Below, in pieces: positions 50,814-61,690 of a DNA stretch of 64,000 bases; positions within the stretch are counted from its first letter, which is position 1; the number at the start of each line of letters is the position of its first letter. This stretch comes from Anderseniella sp. Alg231-50 (lineage in GTDB: Bacteria; Pseudomonadota; Alphaproteobacteria; Rhizobiales; Aestuariivirgaceae), in the NCBI RefSeq assembly GCF_900149695.1, contig NZ_LT703003.1, positions 1,240,001 through 1,304,000 on the forward strand, in the 5' to 3' direction. Under the pieces are notes generated by a model. The model worked only from the letters and a program-made list of their open reading frames with translations. It did not search any database and had not been told where the DNA came from. The position numbers and the translations under genes were made by a program.

Positions 50814-52034
50814 ATGGCGAGCTGGGTTTTTATTCTTGTTGCCGTAGTGGCGGCACTGTCGATGCTGCTTGTGTTCAATTGGCGACGGCCGGTCAGGCTG
50901 AACCGCAGTGTCCTGATAAACCGGCCTGCGGAGGAGATATGGACCTCCATCGACTATCTGTCCGGCGATTTTTCATGGCAGCAGCATTTTGAGCATGCCG
51001 AAACGGTTGATAACGGCCACGTCCGGATGGTTTATTCGCTGAAGCGCGATGACGGCAGCAAGGTCGGCTGGAACCTGCAGTTTGAAATACTCGAGCGCAA
51101 TGTCGGCAAGTTCATCAAGGTGCGGCGCACCGATATCGAGGATTTGTCGAAAAATGACCGTCTGCTGGAGCGGGAGATTAACCTTGAGCCGCAGGAAAAC
51201 GGGACCAGGGTAACATTTCGCGAAGTCTGGGGACCGCGCACGATAACCGGTTTTGCCCTGGTGCACATGGATGCCGCGGCGATGCTTGCCCGGCTGAAAA
51301 GCTGGGTTGAAACCGGAAATGCCAATCCAAAGGGATCAAACGGCTGGACGTCGGCGGTAATATCGTGTGCCTCTCTGCTGGCCACAGCGGCCGCATTTTC
51401 GCTGCTGCTGGGTTGGGAAATCGGTGCGATCTTTGTCGGGCTGCTGGTGCTGCACGAACTCGGCCATCTGATATCGTTCCGGATGATCGGCCAGCCATGG
51501 GGCAAGATTATCTTCATCCCGTTTCTGGGAGGCGTGGCGGTGTCCCGCGTGCCGCATCTGCGGCTTGCAGATGATGCGTTCTGCGCGATCATGGGTGCGG
51601 GATTGTCTGTGATTGCCCTGGTGCCGGCTGTCATCGTCAATGCGTGGCAGGTTACATCGCCGGGAGTTGTGCAACTGGCCTATGTTATGGCTGCCATTGC
51701 GGGCGGGCTCAACCTGTTGAACCTGTTGCCCGTATTCCCGCTTGACGGCGGGCGCGTGCTGCGTGCGGTGATGCAGTCGTTTCTGCCGAAGCATGTACGC
51801 AACGCAATGTTCACGGTAGCGGGTATCGTGGCAATCGGCGGGGTGTTTCTGCAGAATCCGGTACTGGTTGCCATTGCCGTGGTGGCGTTTTTCCAGAGTA
51901 CCCGGCTGGGCCCGGCAAGGGACGGTGTTGCGCTGATGAAACCCTACAGGGCCTCCGTCATGTGCGCGGCCTACCTGTCGCTGGTGGTGTTGCATGGCGC
52001 CGCGGCGGTCACCTTCTGGCCGAGCCTTGGATGA
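50814..52034 (+). CDS. SRPBCC domain fused to site-2 protease (M50) domain
   Basis: 406-residue membrane protein. An N-terminal helix (WVFILVAVVAALSMLLVFNW) precedes a soluble SRPBCC/polyketide-cyclase-like domain (30-170: VLINRPAEEIWTSIDYL and RVTFREVWGPRTITGF), which binds hydrophobic ligands in other proteins. The C-terminal half is an M50 site-2 protease core: HELGH (214-218) gives the zinc motif and NLLPVFPLDGGR (303-314, with Asp311) supplies the third ligand, within about five more helices. S2P enzymes cleave transmembrane segments of regulators. A ligand-sensing protease is the obvious speculation. It is not in an operon with mmsA or zapE. Confidence 0.85.
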   Translation: MASWVFILVAVVAALSMLLVFNWRRPVRLNRSVLINRPAEEIWTSIDYLSGDFSWQQHFEHAETVDNGHVRMVYSLKRDDGSKVGWNLQFEILERNVGKFIKVRRTDIEDLSKNDRLLEREINLEPQENGTRVTFREVWGPRTITGFALVHMDAAAMLARLKSWVETGNANPKGSNGWTSAVISCASLLATAAAFSLLLGWEIGAIFVGLLVLHELGHLISFRMIGQPWGKIIFIPFLGGVAVSRVPHLRLADDAFCAIMGAGLSVIALVPAVIVNAWQVTSPGVVQLAYVMAAIAGGLNLLNLLPVFPLDGGRVLRAVMQSFLPKHVRNAMFTVAGIVAIGGVFLQNPVLVAIAVVAFFQSTRLGPARDGVALMKPYRASVMCAAYLSLVVLHGAAAVTFWPSLG

Positions 52035-52111
52035 TTTTTCCTACGCAGGGTTGAACAGCTTGAACGAGCACGTTACCAGTGGTGTGCTTTCGTAATCCAC
52101 CGCGGACCACA

Positions 52112-53248
52112 ATGCCCAGGCGACCATCTACCCGCTATAACAACCTGATTGAAGACGGCAGGCTGGAAACAGATGCTGGTCAGCTTGATGTGCTCAAGCG
52201 GCTGGATGCACTGGCCCAGCAGCTGGATGGCTATGGTCCGCCCGCGCCCGCAAACGGCCTTGCATGGCTGTTCAAGCGCAAGTCGTCCGGTGCTGCTCCG
52301 CACAGCGTCTATATCTGGGGAGACGTGGGCCGTGGAAAGACGCTGGTCATGGACCTGTTCCATGATGCCATTACGCCAAAGACCAAGCGCCGCATTCATT
52401 TTCACGCGTTCATGCAGGAAGTGCACCGTGACATCCACGCCTACCGCAAGGACCAGGACAAGGGGCTGATTGATGCCGATGCAGATCCCATCGCCGCGGT
52501 TGCCAGAACCATTGCCGGCGAGGCAGGCGTCTTGTGCCTGGATGAATTCCAGGTCAAGGACATCACAGACGCCATGATACTGGGGCGCCTTTTCGAGGCC
52601 CTGCACAAGGCCGGGTGCGTTATCGTGGCGACTTCCAACATTCCTCCGGACGAGCTTTATCGCAATGGGCTGAACCGCAAACTGTTCGAGCCATCTATCG
52701 AATTCATCAAGTCCCGCTTCGACATTGTCCAACTGGACGGGCCGTCAGACTACCGGCTGGACAAACTGTCCGGTGAAGAGGTTTATTTCTGTCCGCTGGG
52801 ACCCGGTTCACTGGCACGGCTCAAGCTGTTGTGGCGCAAGGTGACAGGCCAGGACAACGGTGCGCCGGGTGAATTGCAGGTACAGGGGCGGGTGCTGGAG
52901 GTGCCGCAGACAGCCCGGGGAGCCGCCTGGTTCACGTTTTCCGAGCTGTGCGACAACCCGCTGGGCGCTGCCGACTACCTGGTGATCGCGGATGCCTACA
53001 AGGTTGTGTTCATAGAAGGCGTGCGTGAACTGGGCGAGGCCCAGGGCAACGCGGCGCGGCGCTTCATCAACCTGATCGATACGCTGTATGATGCACATGC
53101 CCGGGTGGTGATCAGCGCGGATACGCCGCCTAACGGCATATACCGCTATGCCGATACACCGATTGAGTTTGCCCGTACCGTTTCCAGGCTGACGGAAATG
53201 CAGTCTGCACAATGGTGGCAACAGGCCCCAAACGCGGTTGCCGACTGA
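52112..53248 (+). CDS. zapE: Cell division protein ZapE (AFG1-like ATPase)
   Basis: 378-residue P-loop ATPase. Walker A is GDVGRGKT (70-77), Walker B is GVLCLDEFQVKDITDAM, and sensor-like VIVATSNIPPDELY follows, then LNRKLFEPSIEFIKSRFDIV. ZapE interacts with the Z-ring in E. coli; mitochondrial AFG1 homologues handle membrane proteins. The ATG at 52112 starts PRRPSTRYNNLIEDGRLETD; an in-frame GTG 33 bases earlier is less likely. Its place directly before mdh is conserved in alphaproteobacteria. The 183-base gap before mdh suggests a separate promoter for mdh. Confidence 0.94.
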   Translation: MPRRPSTRYNNLIEDGRLETDAGQLDVLKRLDALAQQLDGYGPPAPANGLAWLFKRKSSGAAPHSVYIWGDVGRGKTLVMDLFHDAITPKTKRRIHFHAFMQEVHRDIHAYRKDQDKGLIDADADPIAAVARTIAGEAGVLCLDEFQVKDITDAMILGRLFEALHKAGCVIVATSNIPPDELYRNGLNRKLFEPSIEFIKSRFDIVQLDGPSDYRLDKLSGEEVYFCPLGPGSLARLKLLWRKVTGQDNGAPGELQVQGRVLEVPQTARGAAWFTFSELCDNPLGAADYLVIADAYKVVFIEGVRELGEAQGNAARRFINLIDTLYDAHARVVISADTPPNGIYRYADTPIEFARTVSRLTEMQSAQWWQQAPNAVAD

Positions 53249-54394
<1,146 letters not shown>

Positions 54395-54405
54395 CGACGT
54401 TTTGG

Positions 54406-54465
54406 CGCAACGCCGCGACCATTTTGGCAGACGGAATGCCAAAAGGCTTTGCGGCGTTGCGTTTT
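54406..54465 (+). terminator. Compound hairpin after mdh
   Basis: Outer 11-bp perfect stem CGCAACGCCGC/GCGGCGTTGCG (54406-54416, 54451-54461) encloses an inner 8-bp stem TTTTGGCA/TGCCAAAA (54422-54429, 54437-54444), then TTTT. Located between mdh and sucC, it could be a terminator with read-through or processing that lowers sucC expression relative to mdh. Confidence 0.8.
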
Positions 54466-54533
54466 CGTTGTTCACTAGGCTCCACAATACTGATCCAGTT
54501 TACGACCAGACACTCAAACGGGACTGAAACAAG

Positions 54534-55727
54534 ATGAATATTCATGAATATCAGGCCAAGGCGCTGTTGAAATCATTTGGCGTATCGGTCTCCGACGGTG
54601 TGCCGATCATGAAGCCGGAAGAAGCCGAAGCAGCTGCCAAATCGCTTCCCGGACCTGTGTGGGTGGTCAAGTCGCAGATCCATGCCGGTGGTCGCGGCAA
54701 GGGCCGCTTCAAGGAACTGGGCGCTGATGCCGCCGGCGGTGTCCGGGTGGTGAAGTCGGTCGAGGATGTGGTGAAGAACGCATCTGAAATGCTGGGCAAT
54801 ACCCTGGTCACCAAGCAGACCGGCCCGGCGGGCAAGCAGGTCAACCGGCTTTACATCGAAGACGGTGCCGACATTGCGCGCGAGCTCTACTTGTCGATCC
54901 TGGTGGACCGCACGGTTGGCCAGGTTGCCTTCGTGGTGTCGACCGAGGGCGGCATGGACATCGAGGCGGTGGCGGAAGAGACGCCCGAAAAAATCATCAA
55001 TGTCGCCATTGACCCGATTGCCGGCATCACCGATGCGGATGTTGCAAAACTGTGTGATGGCCTGAAACTGGAAGGGGCCGCGCGCGAAGACGGCCAGACG
55101 CTGTTTCCAACCCTGTACAACGCATTTACCGAAACCGACATGAGCCTGCTCGAGGTCAATCCGCTGGTGGTGCTCGGGGATGGGCACCTGCGGGTGCTCG
55201 ATGCCAAGGTGTCGTTCGACGGCAATGCGGAATTCCGCCATCCCGACCTGGCCGAGCTTCGTGACCTGACCGAAGAAGACGCCAAGGAAGTCGAGGCCTC
55301 GAAACACGACCTTGCCTATATTGCGCTGGACGGTGACATCGGCTGCATGGTGAACGGCGCAGGCCTTGCCATGGCAACCATGGACATCATCAAGCTGTAT
55401 GGCGCATCTCCTGCAAACTTCCTGGACGTGGGCGGCGGTGCCACCACTGAAAAGGTGACGGCTGCCTTTAAGATCATCACGTCCGACCCGCAGGTGAAGG
55501 GCATTCTGGTAAACATTTTCGGCGGCATCATGCGCTGCGACGTGATTGCGGAAGGTGTTGTCACCGCCGTCAAGGAAGTCGGCCTGCAGGTACCGCTGGT
55601 TGTCCGGCTTGAAGGCACCAACGTGAAAAAGGGCAAGGACATCATCAACCAGAGCGGGCTGAATGTTATCGCTGCTGATGATCTCGACGATGCCGCCCAG
55701 AAGATCGTCAAGGCAGTGAAGGGTTGA
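54534..55727 (+). CDS. sucC: Succinyl-CoA synthetase beta subunit
   Basis: 397-residue ATP-grasp subunit that, with SucD, makes ATP (or GTP) from succinyl-CoA. [17 protein letters not shown] is the hallmark start; [18 protein letters not shown] is the nucleotide loop, and [16 protein letters not shown] and [16 protein letters not shown] the carboxylate/magnesium and subunit-contact region. The stop overlaps or abuts the next gene, which encodes an unrelated exported protein. Confidence 0.97.
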   Translation: MNIHEYQAKALLKSFGVSVSDGVPIMKPEEAEAAAKSLPGPVWVVKSQIHAGGRGKGRFKELGADAAGGVRVVKSVEDVVKNASEMLGNTLVTKQTGPAGKQVNRLYIEDGADIARELYLSILVDRTVGQVAFVVSTEGGMDIEAVAEETPEKIINVAIDPIAGITDADVAKLCDGLKLEGAAREDGQTLFPTLYNAFTETDMSLLEVNPLVVLGDGHLRVLDAKVSFDGNAEFRHPDLAELRDLTEEDAKEVEASKHDLAYIALDGDIGCMVNGAGLAMATMDIIKLYGASPANFLDVGGGATTEKVTAAFKIITSDPQVKGILVNIFGGIMRCDVIAEGVVTAVKEVGLQVPLVVRLEGTNVKKGKDIINQSGLNVIAADDLDDAAQKIVKAVKG

Positions 55728-55735
55728 TCGCGGAC

Positions 55736-56332
55736 ATGACATTCAAGTTACGCAGGCTTGCGCTGGCGGCGGCCATTGGCGTGGCCGCGGTGCAGGCGGT
55801 CGGGTCACAGGTGCACGCACAGGGTCCGGTTGATGATGAAGCCGACCCGGTTTTCGTGTTCAACAAGGTCTGTTATTCCCAGGTGCCGTCGATCGGCGCC
55901 ATTCGCGATATGGCAACCAGGCTGGCCTGGCAGGCACTGGAAAAGACCGACCTGAAACCGTTCTCACCTGATCCGAACCCTGAAGTGCTGGAAGGCTGGG
56001 ATGTTCAGGTCGGCAAGAAATTCTTCCGGCTGGGGCTGGTGCGAACCGCGGTCAGCGACAAGTTCAAACAGACATTCCCTGACTTTGCCGACGGCACTGC
56101 AACGTCATGCACGCTGGTGCTTGATGGCGGCAGTGATGCTGCAAAGGTGTCGGAAGGCATGCAGAAGCTGGCCGGCAAGGAGCCCGCCAGCAAGGATGTG
56201 CCGGACGGAGAGTTCAGAACCACCACGTGGGCCGGCGGTAACGAGAATTTCAAGGTGTTCCTGATTTCCAAGGCGGCGGCGGCCGGGGAAACCGGATTGT
56301 TGAACGTGACGATTTTGGCAAAGGCAAAGTAA
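55736..56332 (+). CDS. Exported protein of unknown function inside the suc operon
   Basis: 198 residues from the ATG at 55736; a TTG 12 bases earlier overlaps the sucC stop and is possible. A signal peptide ([19 protein letters not shown], cleavage near VHA/Q, residue 28) indicates the periplasm. The mature protein has two cysteines ([19 protein letters not shown], Cys46; [13 protein letters not shown], Cys125) that might form a disulfide, [14 protein letters not shown]-like and an alternating strand region ([16 protein letters not shown]). No family is recognised. It starts 8 bases after sucC and precedes sucD, so it is cotranscribed with TCA genes. Confidence 0.8.
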   Translation: MTFKLRRLALAAAIGVAAVQAVGSQVHAQGPVDDEADPVFVFNKVCYSQVPSIGAIRDMATRLAWQALEKTDLKPFSPDPNPEVLEGWDVQVGKKFFRLGLVRTAVSDKFKQTFPDFADGTATSCTLVLDGGSDAAKVSEGMQKLAGKEPASKDVPDGEFRTTTWAGGNENFKVFLISKAAAAGETGLLNVTILAKAK

Positions 56333-56381
56333 TGCCTGGTGCTTCTGCGGGAAGCGCCGAATGACAGAAAGAAGTGAAGCG

Positions 56382-57284
56382 ATGTCCATTCTTATCGACA
56401 AGACCACCAAAGTTCTCGTGCAGGGGCTGACCGGCAAGACCGGGACGTTCCACACCGAACAGGCGCTTGCCTATCATGGTACGCAGATGGTGGGTGGTAT
56501 CCATCCGAAAAAGGGTGGCGAGACATGGACGGGCCAGGGCGGTGAGACACTGCCGGTTTTTGCAAGCGTGGCGGAAGGCAAGCAGGTAACCGGTGCTGAC
56601 GCGTCGGTCGTGTACGTGCCGCCGGCAGGGGCAGGCGCTGCGATAATCGAGGCGATCGATGCCGAAATCCCGCTCATCGTCTGCATCACCGAAGGCGTGC
56701 CGGTGATGGACATGGTGAAGGTGAAGGCGCGGCTTGAAAAGTCGAATTCGCGTCTCGTCGGGCCCAACTGCCCGGGCATCCTGACACCTGATGAATGCAA
56801 GATCGGCATCATGCCCGGCAACATCTTCTCAAAGGGATCCGTCGGGGTTGTGTCGCGGTCCGGCACGCTGACCTATGAGGCAGTGTTCCAGACCACCAAT
56901 GAAGGCCTTGGCCAGACGACGGCGGTCGGCATTGGCGGTGACCCGGTGAAGGGCACGGAGTTCATTGACGTGCTTGAGATGTTCCTGGCTGACGATGAAA
57001 CCAAGTCAATCATCATGATCGGTGAAATCGGCGGTTCTGCGGAAGAAGATGCCGCCCAGTTCATTGCAGACGAAGCGAAGAAGGGCCGTGCAAAACCCGT
57101 TGCAGGTTTTATCGCGGGACGCACGGCGCCTCCCGGCCGCACCATGGGCCATGCCGGTGCAGTGATTTCCGGCGGCAAGGGTGGTGCCGAAGACAAGATC
57201 GAGGCAATGCGCAGCGCAGGTATCGCAATTGCAGATTCTCCGGCCACGTTAGGCAAAACACTCGCTCAGCGGTTGAAAGCCTAG
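56382..57284 (+). CDS. sucD: Succinyl-CoA synthetase alpha subunit
   Basis: 300-residue subunit that binds CoA and carries the phosphohistidine intermediate. The ATG at 56382 gives [20 protein letters not shown] (CoA-binding domain); [17 protein letters not shown] and the catalytic His257 in [17 protein letters not shown] are visible. Its length is normal. Unusually, sucC and sucD are separated by an exported-protein gene of about 600 bases. Confidence 0.97.
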   Translation: MSILIDKTTKVLVQGLTGKTGTFHTEQALAYHGTQMVGGIHPKKGGETWTGQGGETLPVFASVAEGKQVTGADASVVYVPPAGAGAAIIEAIDAEIPLIVCITEGVPVMDMVKVKARLEKSNSRLVGPNCPGILTPDECKIGIMPGNIFSKGSVGVVSRSGTLTYEAVFQTTNEGLGQTTAVGIGGDPVKGTEFIDVLEMFLADDETKSIIMIGEIGGSAEEDAAQFIADEAKKGRAKPVAGFIAGRTAPPGRTMGHAGAVISGGKGGAEDKIEAMRSAGIAIADSPATLGKTLAQRLKA

Positions 57285-57383
57285 CAAAAACGGCTATGTT
57301 GAATTGGCGTGGATTTTTTTGAGTTCACGCCAAGGCAGATTCATAAAGGCTCACTGCAGGTTTCATCCGGCAGAGTAGGTAAC

Positions 57384-60350
57384 ATGGCCAAGACAGACGC
57401 GAACGACGTGTTCGAACAAACGTCATTTCTTTACGGCGGAAACGCCCAATTCATCGAACAACTGCAAGCTGCTTATGAGCGCGATCCGAATTCGGTAGAT
57501 CCCGGATGGCAGGACTTCTTTGCAAATCTCGGAGATGATCCGGCGGACGTCACAGCGAAAGCCGATGGCCCAAGCTGGGCCCGTCCGGATTGGCCGCAGC
57601 CGCTCAACGGCGAAATGGTGTCGGTGCTGGACGGTGACTGGACCGCAGTTGAGCAGTCTATCGGCGGCAAGCTGGCGGGAAAAGCCGTCAAATCCGGCGA
57701 CACACTCGACATCGAGGAACTGCGCAAGGCGACGCTGGATTCAGTGCGCGCCCTGATGATGATCCGCGCCTACCGCATGCGCGGGCACCTGATTGCAGAT
57801 CTTGACCCGCTGAACCTGCGTGAAAAACAACCGCATCCAGAACTGGACCCCGCATCATACGGGTTCGGGCCGGATGACCTTGATCGCGAGATCTTCATCG
57901 ATAACGTGCTGGGTCTGGAGCGTGCCACCATCAACCGGATCGTGGCCATTCTGAAGTCGACCTACTGCTCGACCATGGCCGTCGAGTTCATGCACATGTC
58001 CGATCCACGCCACAAGGCATGGTTGCAGGAGCGCATTGAAGGACCGGACAAGTCCATCGAGTTCACGATTTCCGGCAAGAAAGCCATTCTCAACAAGCTC
58101 ATCGAGGCGGAAGGCTTCGAGGCCTACCTCAATGTGAAGTATACCGGCACCAAGCGCTTCGGCCTCGACGGCGGTGAATCGATCGTTCCGGCGCTCGAAC
58201 AGATCATCAAGCGCGGCGGCAATATGGGTGTCAGTGACATCGTGCTGGGCATGGCGCATCGTGGCCGGCTGAACGTGCTGGCCAATGTGATGGGCAAGCC
58301 GTACACGGCGATCTTCCACGAGTTCAAGGGCGGGTCGTCCACGCCGGAAGAAGTCGAAGGATCCGGTGATGTGAAATATCACCTCGGTTCATCCTCCGAC
58401 CGGGAATTTGACAACAACAAGGTTCACCTGTCGCTGACCGCCAATCCGTCTCACCTTGAGATCGTTGATCCGGTTGTGCTGGGCAAGGCACGCGCCAAAC
58501 AGGACCAGCTTGGCCGGGACCGGTCCAAGGTCATGCCGCTGCTGATCCATGGCGACGCAGCTTTTGCGGGCCAGGGCGTGGTGGCGGAGTGCTTCGGCCT
58601 GTCGGGCCTGAAGGGCCACCGCTCGGGCGGGTCCATTCACTTCATCATCAACAACCAGATCGGTTTCACGACCAGCCCGATCTGGGCGCGTTCATCGCCG
58701 TATCCGTCCGATGTGGCCAAGATGATTGAGGCGCCGATTTTCCACGTTAACGGCGATGATCCGGAAGCGGTCGTCTATGCCGCCAAGATCGCTACAGAGT
58801 TCCGCCAGACCTTCGGCCATCCCGTTGTGCTCGACATGTTCTGCTATCGCCGCTTTGGCCACAATGAGGCCGATGAACCGGCCTTTACCCAGCCCGTCAT
58901 GTACCGGCGGATTTCAAAACACGTGCCGGTCACACAGCTTTACGCGCAACGGCTGGTGGATGAAGGTTCCATAACCGACGCCGACTATGCCGACATGAAA
59001 GCGGCTTTCCGCAGCAGGATGGAAGGTGATTTCGAAGCGGCTGACAATTACAAGCCCAACAAGGCAGACTGGCTGGACGGGCGCTGGTCCGGGCTCAAGA
59101 CGACCAAGATTGATGATGATCCGCGCAAGGGCCAGACCGGCGTGGATACCAAGGCGCTGAAAAAACTTGGCGAGCAGATGTATACGGTGCCGGCTGACTT
59201 TAACATCCACCGTACCCTGAAGCGGGTGATTGACGGCCGGTTGAAAGTGATGAAAGCCGGTGTTGGCCTGGACTGGGCGACGGCTGAATCGCTGGCATTT
59301 GCAACACTGCTCGAAGACGGCAGCCGGGTCAGGCTGTCCGGACAGGATGTCGAGCGCGGCACATTCTCGCAACGCCATGCGGTCTGGATTGACCAGGAAA
59401 CCGAACGCCGTTATGCGCCGCTGAAACATCTGACCGGCGAAAAGAGCAACGAATTTGAAATCATCAATTCAATGCTGTCGGAAGAAGCGGTGCTAGGCTT
59501 TGAGTACGGTTACACGCTGGCGGAACCGCGCACCCTGGTATTGTGGGAAGCCCAGTTTGGCGATTTCGCCAATGGGGCACAGGTGATTTTTGACCAGTTC
59601 CTGTCGTCCGGTGAACGCAAATGGCTGCGCATGTCGGGTCTCGTCTGCCTGCTGCCGCACGGCTATGAGGGCCAGGGGCCTGAGCACTCCTCGGCTCGGC
59701 TTGAACGTTTTCTGCAGATGTGTGCCGAAGACAACATGCAGGTTGCAAACTGTACGACGCCGGCCAACTACTTCCACATTCTGCGCCGCCAGATGCACCG
59801 GGATTTCCGCAAACCACTCATCCTGATGACGCCGAAATCCCTGTTGCGCCACAAGAAGTGCGTTGCTTCGCTGGAGGAGATGGGGCCTGATTCATCGTTC
59901 CACCGGGTTCTGTGGGACGATGCCGAGTATAAAAAAGACTCACCCATCAAGCTGGTGAAGGACGAGAAGATCCGCCGGGTCGTCCTGTGCACCGGCAAGG
60001 TCTATTACGATCTGCTGGAAGAACGCGAGAAGCGTGGCATCAATGACATTTACCTGATGCGTGTCGAGCAGTTGTATCCATTCCCGGCGAAAGCGCTGGT
60101 CAATGAACTTTCGCGCTTCAAGGATGCCGAGATCATGTGGTGTCAGGAAGAACCGCACAACATGGGGTCGTGGACATTCATCCAGCCTTACATGGAATGG
60201 GTGCTGAACCGGATTGAAGCGAAGCATCGCCGGCCGAGCTATGCGGGCAGGCCCGCATCAGCGTCTACGGCGACCGGGTTGATGAGCCGTCATTTGAAGG
60301 AACTGGCCGCGTTCCTTGAAACGGCGCTTGGTAACGGCAAAGCAGGTTAG
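57384..60350 (+). CDS. sucA: 2-oxoglutarate dehydrogenase E1 component
   Basis: 988-residue thiamin-diphosphate-dependent decarboxylase of the 2-oxoglutarate dehydrogenase complex. The ATG at 57384 gives AKTDANDVFEQTSFLYGGNA; an upstream start is possible but adds an unconserved tail. ThDP-binding and active-site sequences include GMAHRGRLNVLANV, IHGDAAFAGQGVVAE, INNQIGFTTSPIWAR and CYRRFGHNEADEPAFTQP. C-terminal LRRQMHRDFRKPLI and WCQEEPHNMGSW fit E1o. It begins 99 bases after sucD and is followed by sucB and lpd for the full complex. Confidence 0.97.
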   Translation: MAKTDANDVFEQTSFLYGGNAQFIEQLQAAYERDPNSVDPGWQDFFANLGDDPADVTAKADGPSWARPDWPQPLNGEMVSVLDGDWTAVEQSIGGKLAGKAVKSGDTLDIEELRKATLDSVRALMMIRAYRMRGHLIADLDPLNLREKQPHPELDPASYGFGPDDLDREIFIDNVLGLERATINRIVAILKSTYCSTMAVEFMHMSDPRHKAWLQERIEGPDKSIEFTISGKKAILNKLIEAEGFEAYLNVKYTGTKRFGLDGGESIVPALEQIIKRGGNMGVSDIVLGMAHRGRLNVLANVMGKPYTAIFHEFKGGSSTPEEVEGSGDVKYHLGSSSDREFDNNKVHLSLTANPSHLEIVDPVVLGKARAKQDQLGRDRSKVMPLLIHGDAAFAGQGVVAECFGLSGLKGHRSGGSIHFIINNQIGFTTSPIWARSSPYPSDVAKMIEAPIFHVNGDDPEAVVYAAKIATEFRQTFGHPVVLDMFCYRRFGHNEADEPAFTQPVMYRRISKHVPVTQLYAQRLVDEGSITDADYADMKAAFRSRMEGDFEAADNYKPNKADWLDGRWSGLKTTKIDDDPRKGQTGVDTKALKKLGEQMYTVPADFNIHRTLKRVIDGRLKVMKAGVGLDWATAESLAFATLLEDGSRVRLSGQDVERGTFSQRHAVWIDQETERRYAPLKHLTGEKSNEFEIINSMLSEEAVLGFEYGYTLAEPRTLVLWEAQFGDFANGAQVIFDQFLSSGERKWLRMSGLVCLLPHGYEGQGPEHSSARLERFLQMCAEDNMQVANCTTPANYFHILRRQMHRDFRKPLILMTPKSLLRHKKCVASLEEMGPDSSFHRVLWDDAEYKKDSPIKLVKDEKIRRVVLCTGKVYYDLLEEREKRGINDIYLMRVEQLYPFPAKALVNELSRFKDAEIMWCQEEPHNMGSWTFIQPYMEWVLNRIEAKHRRPSYAGRPASASTATGLMSRHLKELAAFLETALGNGKAG

Positions 60351-60452
60351 GGTGAGGCTTGGCGAAGTTGATCTCCCTGACAGTTTGATTTGTGTATCTT
60401 TGTTGCGGTCATGTTCCGACCGGGCAGCAACAGTCTTTAAAGGACGGACGTG

Positions 60453-61664
60453 ATGTCGAATGAAATCCGGGTGCCAACACTGGGTGAGTCAGTAACCGAA
60501 GCCACAATTGGCCAGTGGTTTAAAAAACCAGGCGAGGCAATTACCGCCGATGAACCATTGGTGGAACTTGAAACCGACAAGGTGACCGTCGAGGTACCTG
60601 CTCCCGCAGCCGGTGTCATGGGCGAAATACTCGTCCAGGAAGGCGACACGGTCGAGGTCGGTGCCCTGCTCGGGACAGTTGCGGAAGGTGACGGCGCAGC
60701 ACCGGCCAAGCCCGCGGCAGCGGAAAAACCTGCTGCAGCGGCGGCAGCCGGCACGGAAGTCGGCGGCGGCGGCGCACCGGCTGCAGCAGCAGCACCATCA
60801 GCCGCCAAGATGCTGGCAGAAAACAACATGTCGGCTGACCAGGTCGCTGGTTCCGGCAAGCGCGGACAGGTATTGAAGGGCGATGTGCTGGAAGCGCTTG
60901 AGAAGGGCGCCAAGGCCCCGGCGTCGGCACCGGCTGCGCGCGCGCCGTCTTCAGCCGACGATGCACCGCGCGAAGAACGGGTGAAGATGACCCGGTTGCG
61001 CCAGACAATTGCGCGGCGGTTGAAAGATGCCCAGGACACTGCGGCCATGCTGACCACCTTCAACGAGGTGGACATGAGCGCGGTCATGGACCTGCGCAAG
61101 CGCTACAAGGAACTGTTTGAGAAAAAGCACGGTGTGAAACTTGGTTTCATGGGTTTCTTCACCAAGGCTGTGTGCCATGCGTTGAAGGAAGTCCCGGCCG
61201 TCAATGCCGAGATCGACGGCACCGACATCGTCTACAAGAATTTCTGTCATGTCGGCGTGGCGGTCGGTACCGCCAAGGGCCTTGTTGTGCCGGTGGTGCG
61301 CAATGCCGACGACATGTCGATTGCCGAAGTTGAAAAGGACATTGCACGGCTTGGTGGCCTGGCGCGCGATGGCCAGCTTTCCATGGCGGACATGCAGGGC
61401 GGCACGTTCACTATTTCCAATGGAGGGGTTTACGGCTCACTGATGTCGACGCCCATTCTGAATGCCCCGCAGTCGGGTATCCTCGGCATGCACAAGATCC
61501 AGGAACGACCGATGGCGGTGAACGGCGAGGTGAAGATATGTCCGATGATGTATCTTGCCCTGTCCTATGATCACCGCATTGTTGACGGCAAGGAAGCCGT
61601 GACTTTCCTGGTGCGGGTAAAAGATTCGCTGGAAGACCCCGAGCGCCTGGTGCTTGACCTGTAA
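60453..61664 (+). CDS. sucB: Dihydrolipoyl succinyltransferase (E2)
   Basis: 403-residue core of the 2-oxoglutarate dehydrogenase complex. One lipoyl domain (1-77) carries the lipoylated Lys43 in [12 protein letters not shown]; an Ala/Pro-rich linker follows; a peripheral-subunit-binding domain ([20 protein letters not shown]) and the catalytic domain end with [17 protein letters not shown], containing the active-site His and Asp. [11 protein letters not shown]-like substrate-channel sequence is present. The ATG at 60453 follows AAAGGACGG; a GTG immediately upstream is an alternative. Confidence 0.97.
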   Translation: MSNEIRVPTLGESVTEATIGQWFKKPGEAITADEPLVELETDKVTVEVPAPAAGVMGEILVQEGDTVEVGALLGTVAEGDGAAPAKPAAAEKPAAAAAAGTEVGGGGAPAAAAAPSAAKMLAENNMSADQVAGSGKRGQVLKGDVLEALEKGAKAPASAPAARAPSSADDAPREERVKMTRLRQTIARRLKDAQDTAAMLTTFNEVDMSAVMDLRKRYKELFEKKHGVKLGFMGFFTKAVCHALKEVPAVNAEIDGTDIVYKNFCHVGVAVGTAKGLVVPVVRNADDMSIAEVEKDIARLGGLARDGQLSMADMQGGTFTISNGGVYGSLMSTPILNAPQSGILGMHKIQERPMAVNGEVKICPMMYLALSYDHRIVDGKEAVTFLVRVKDSLEDPERLVLDL

Positions 61665-61690
61665 TACCCTCGGTTTAAGGGATAAATCTC

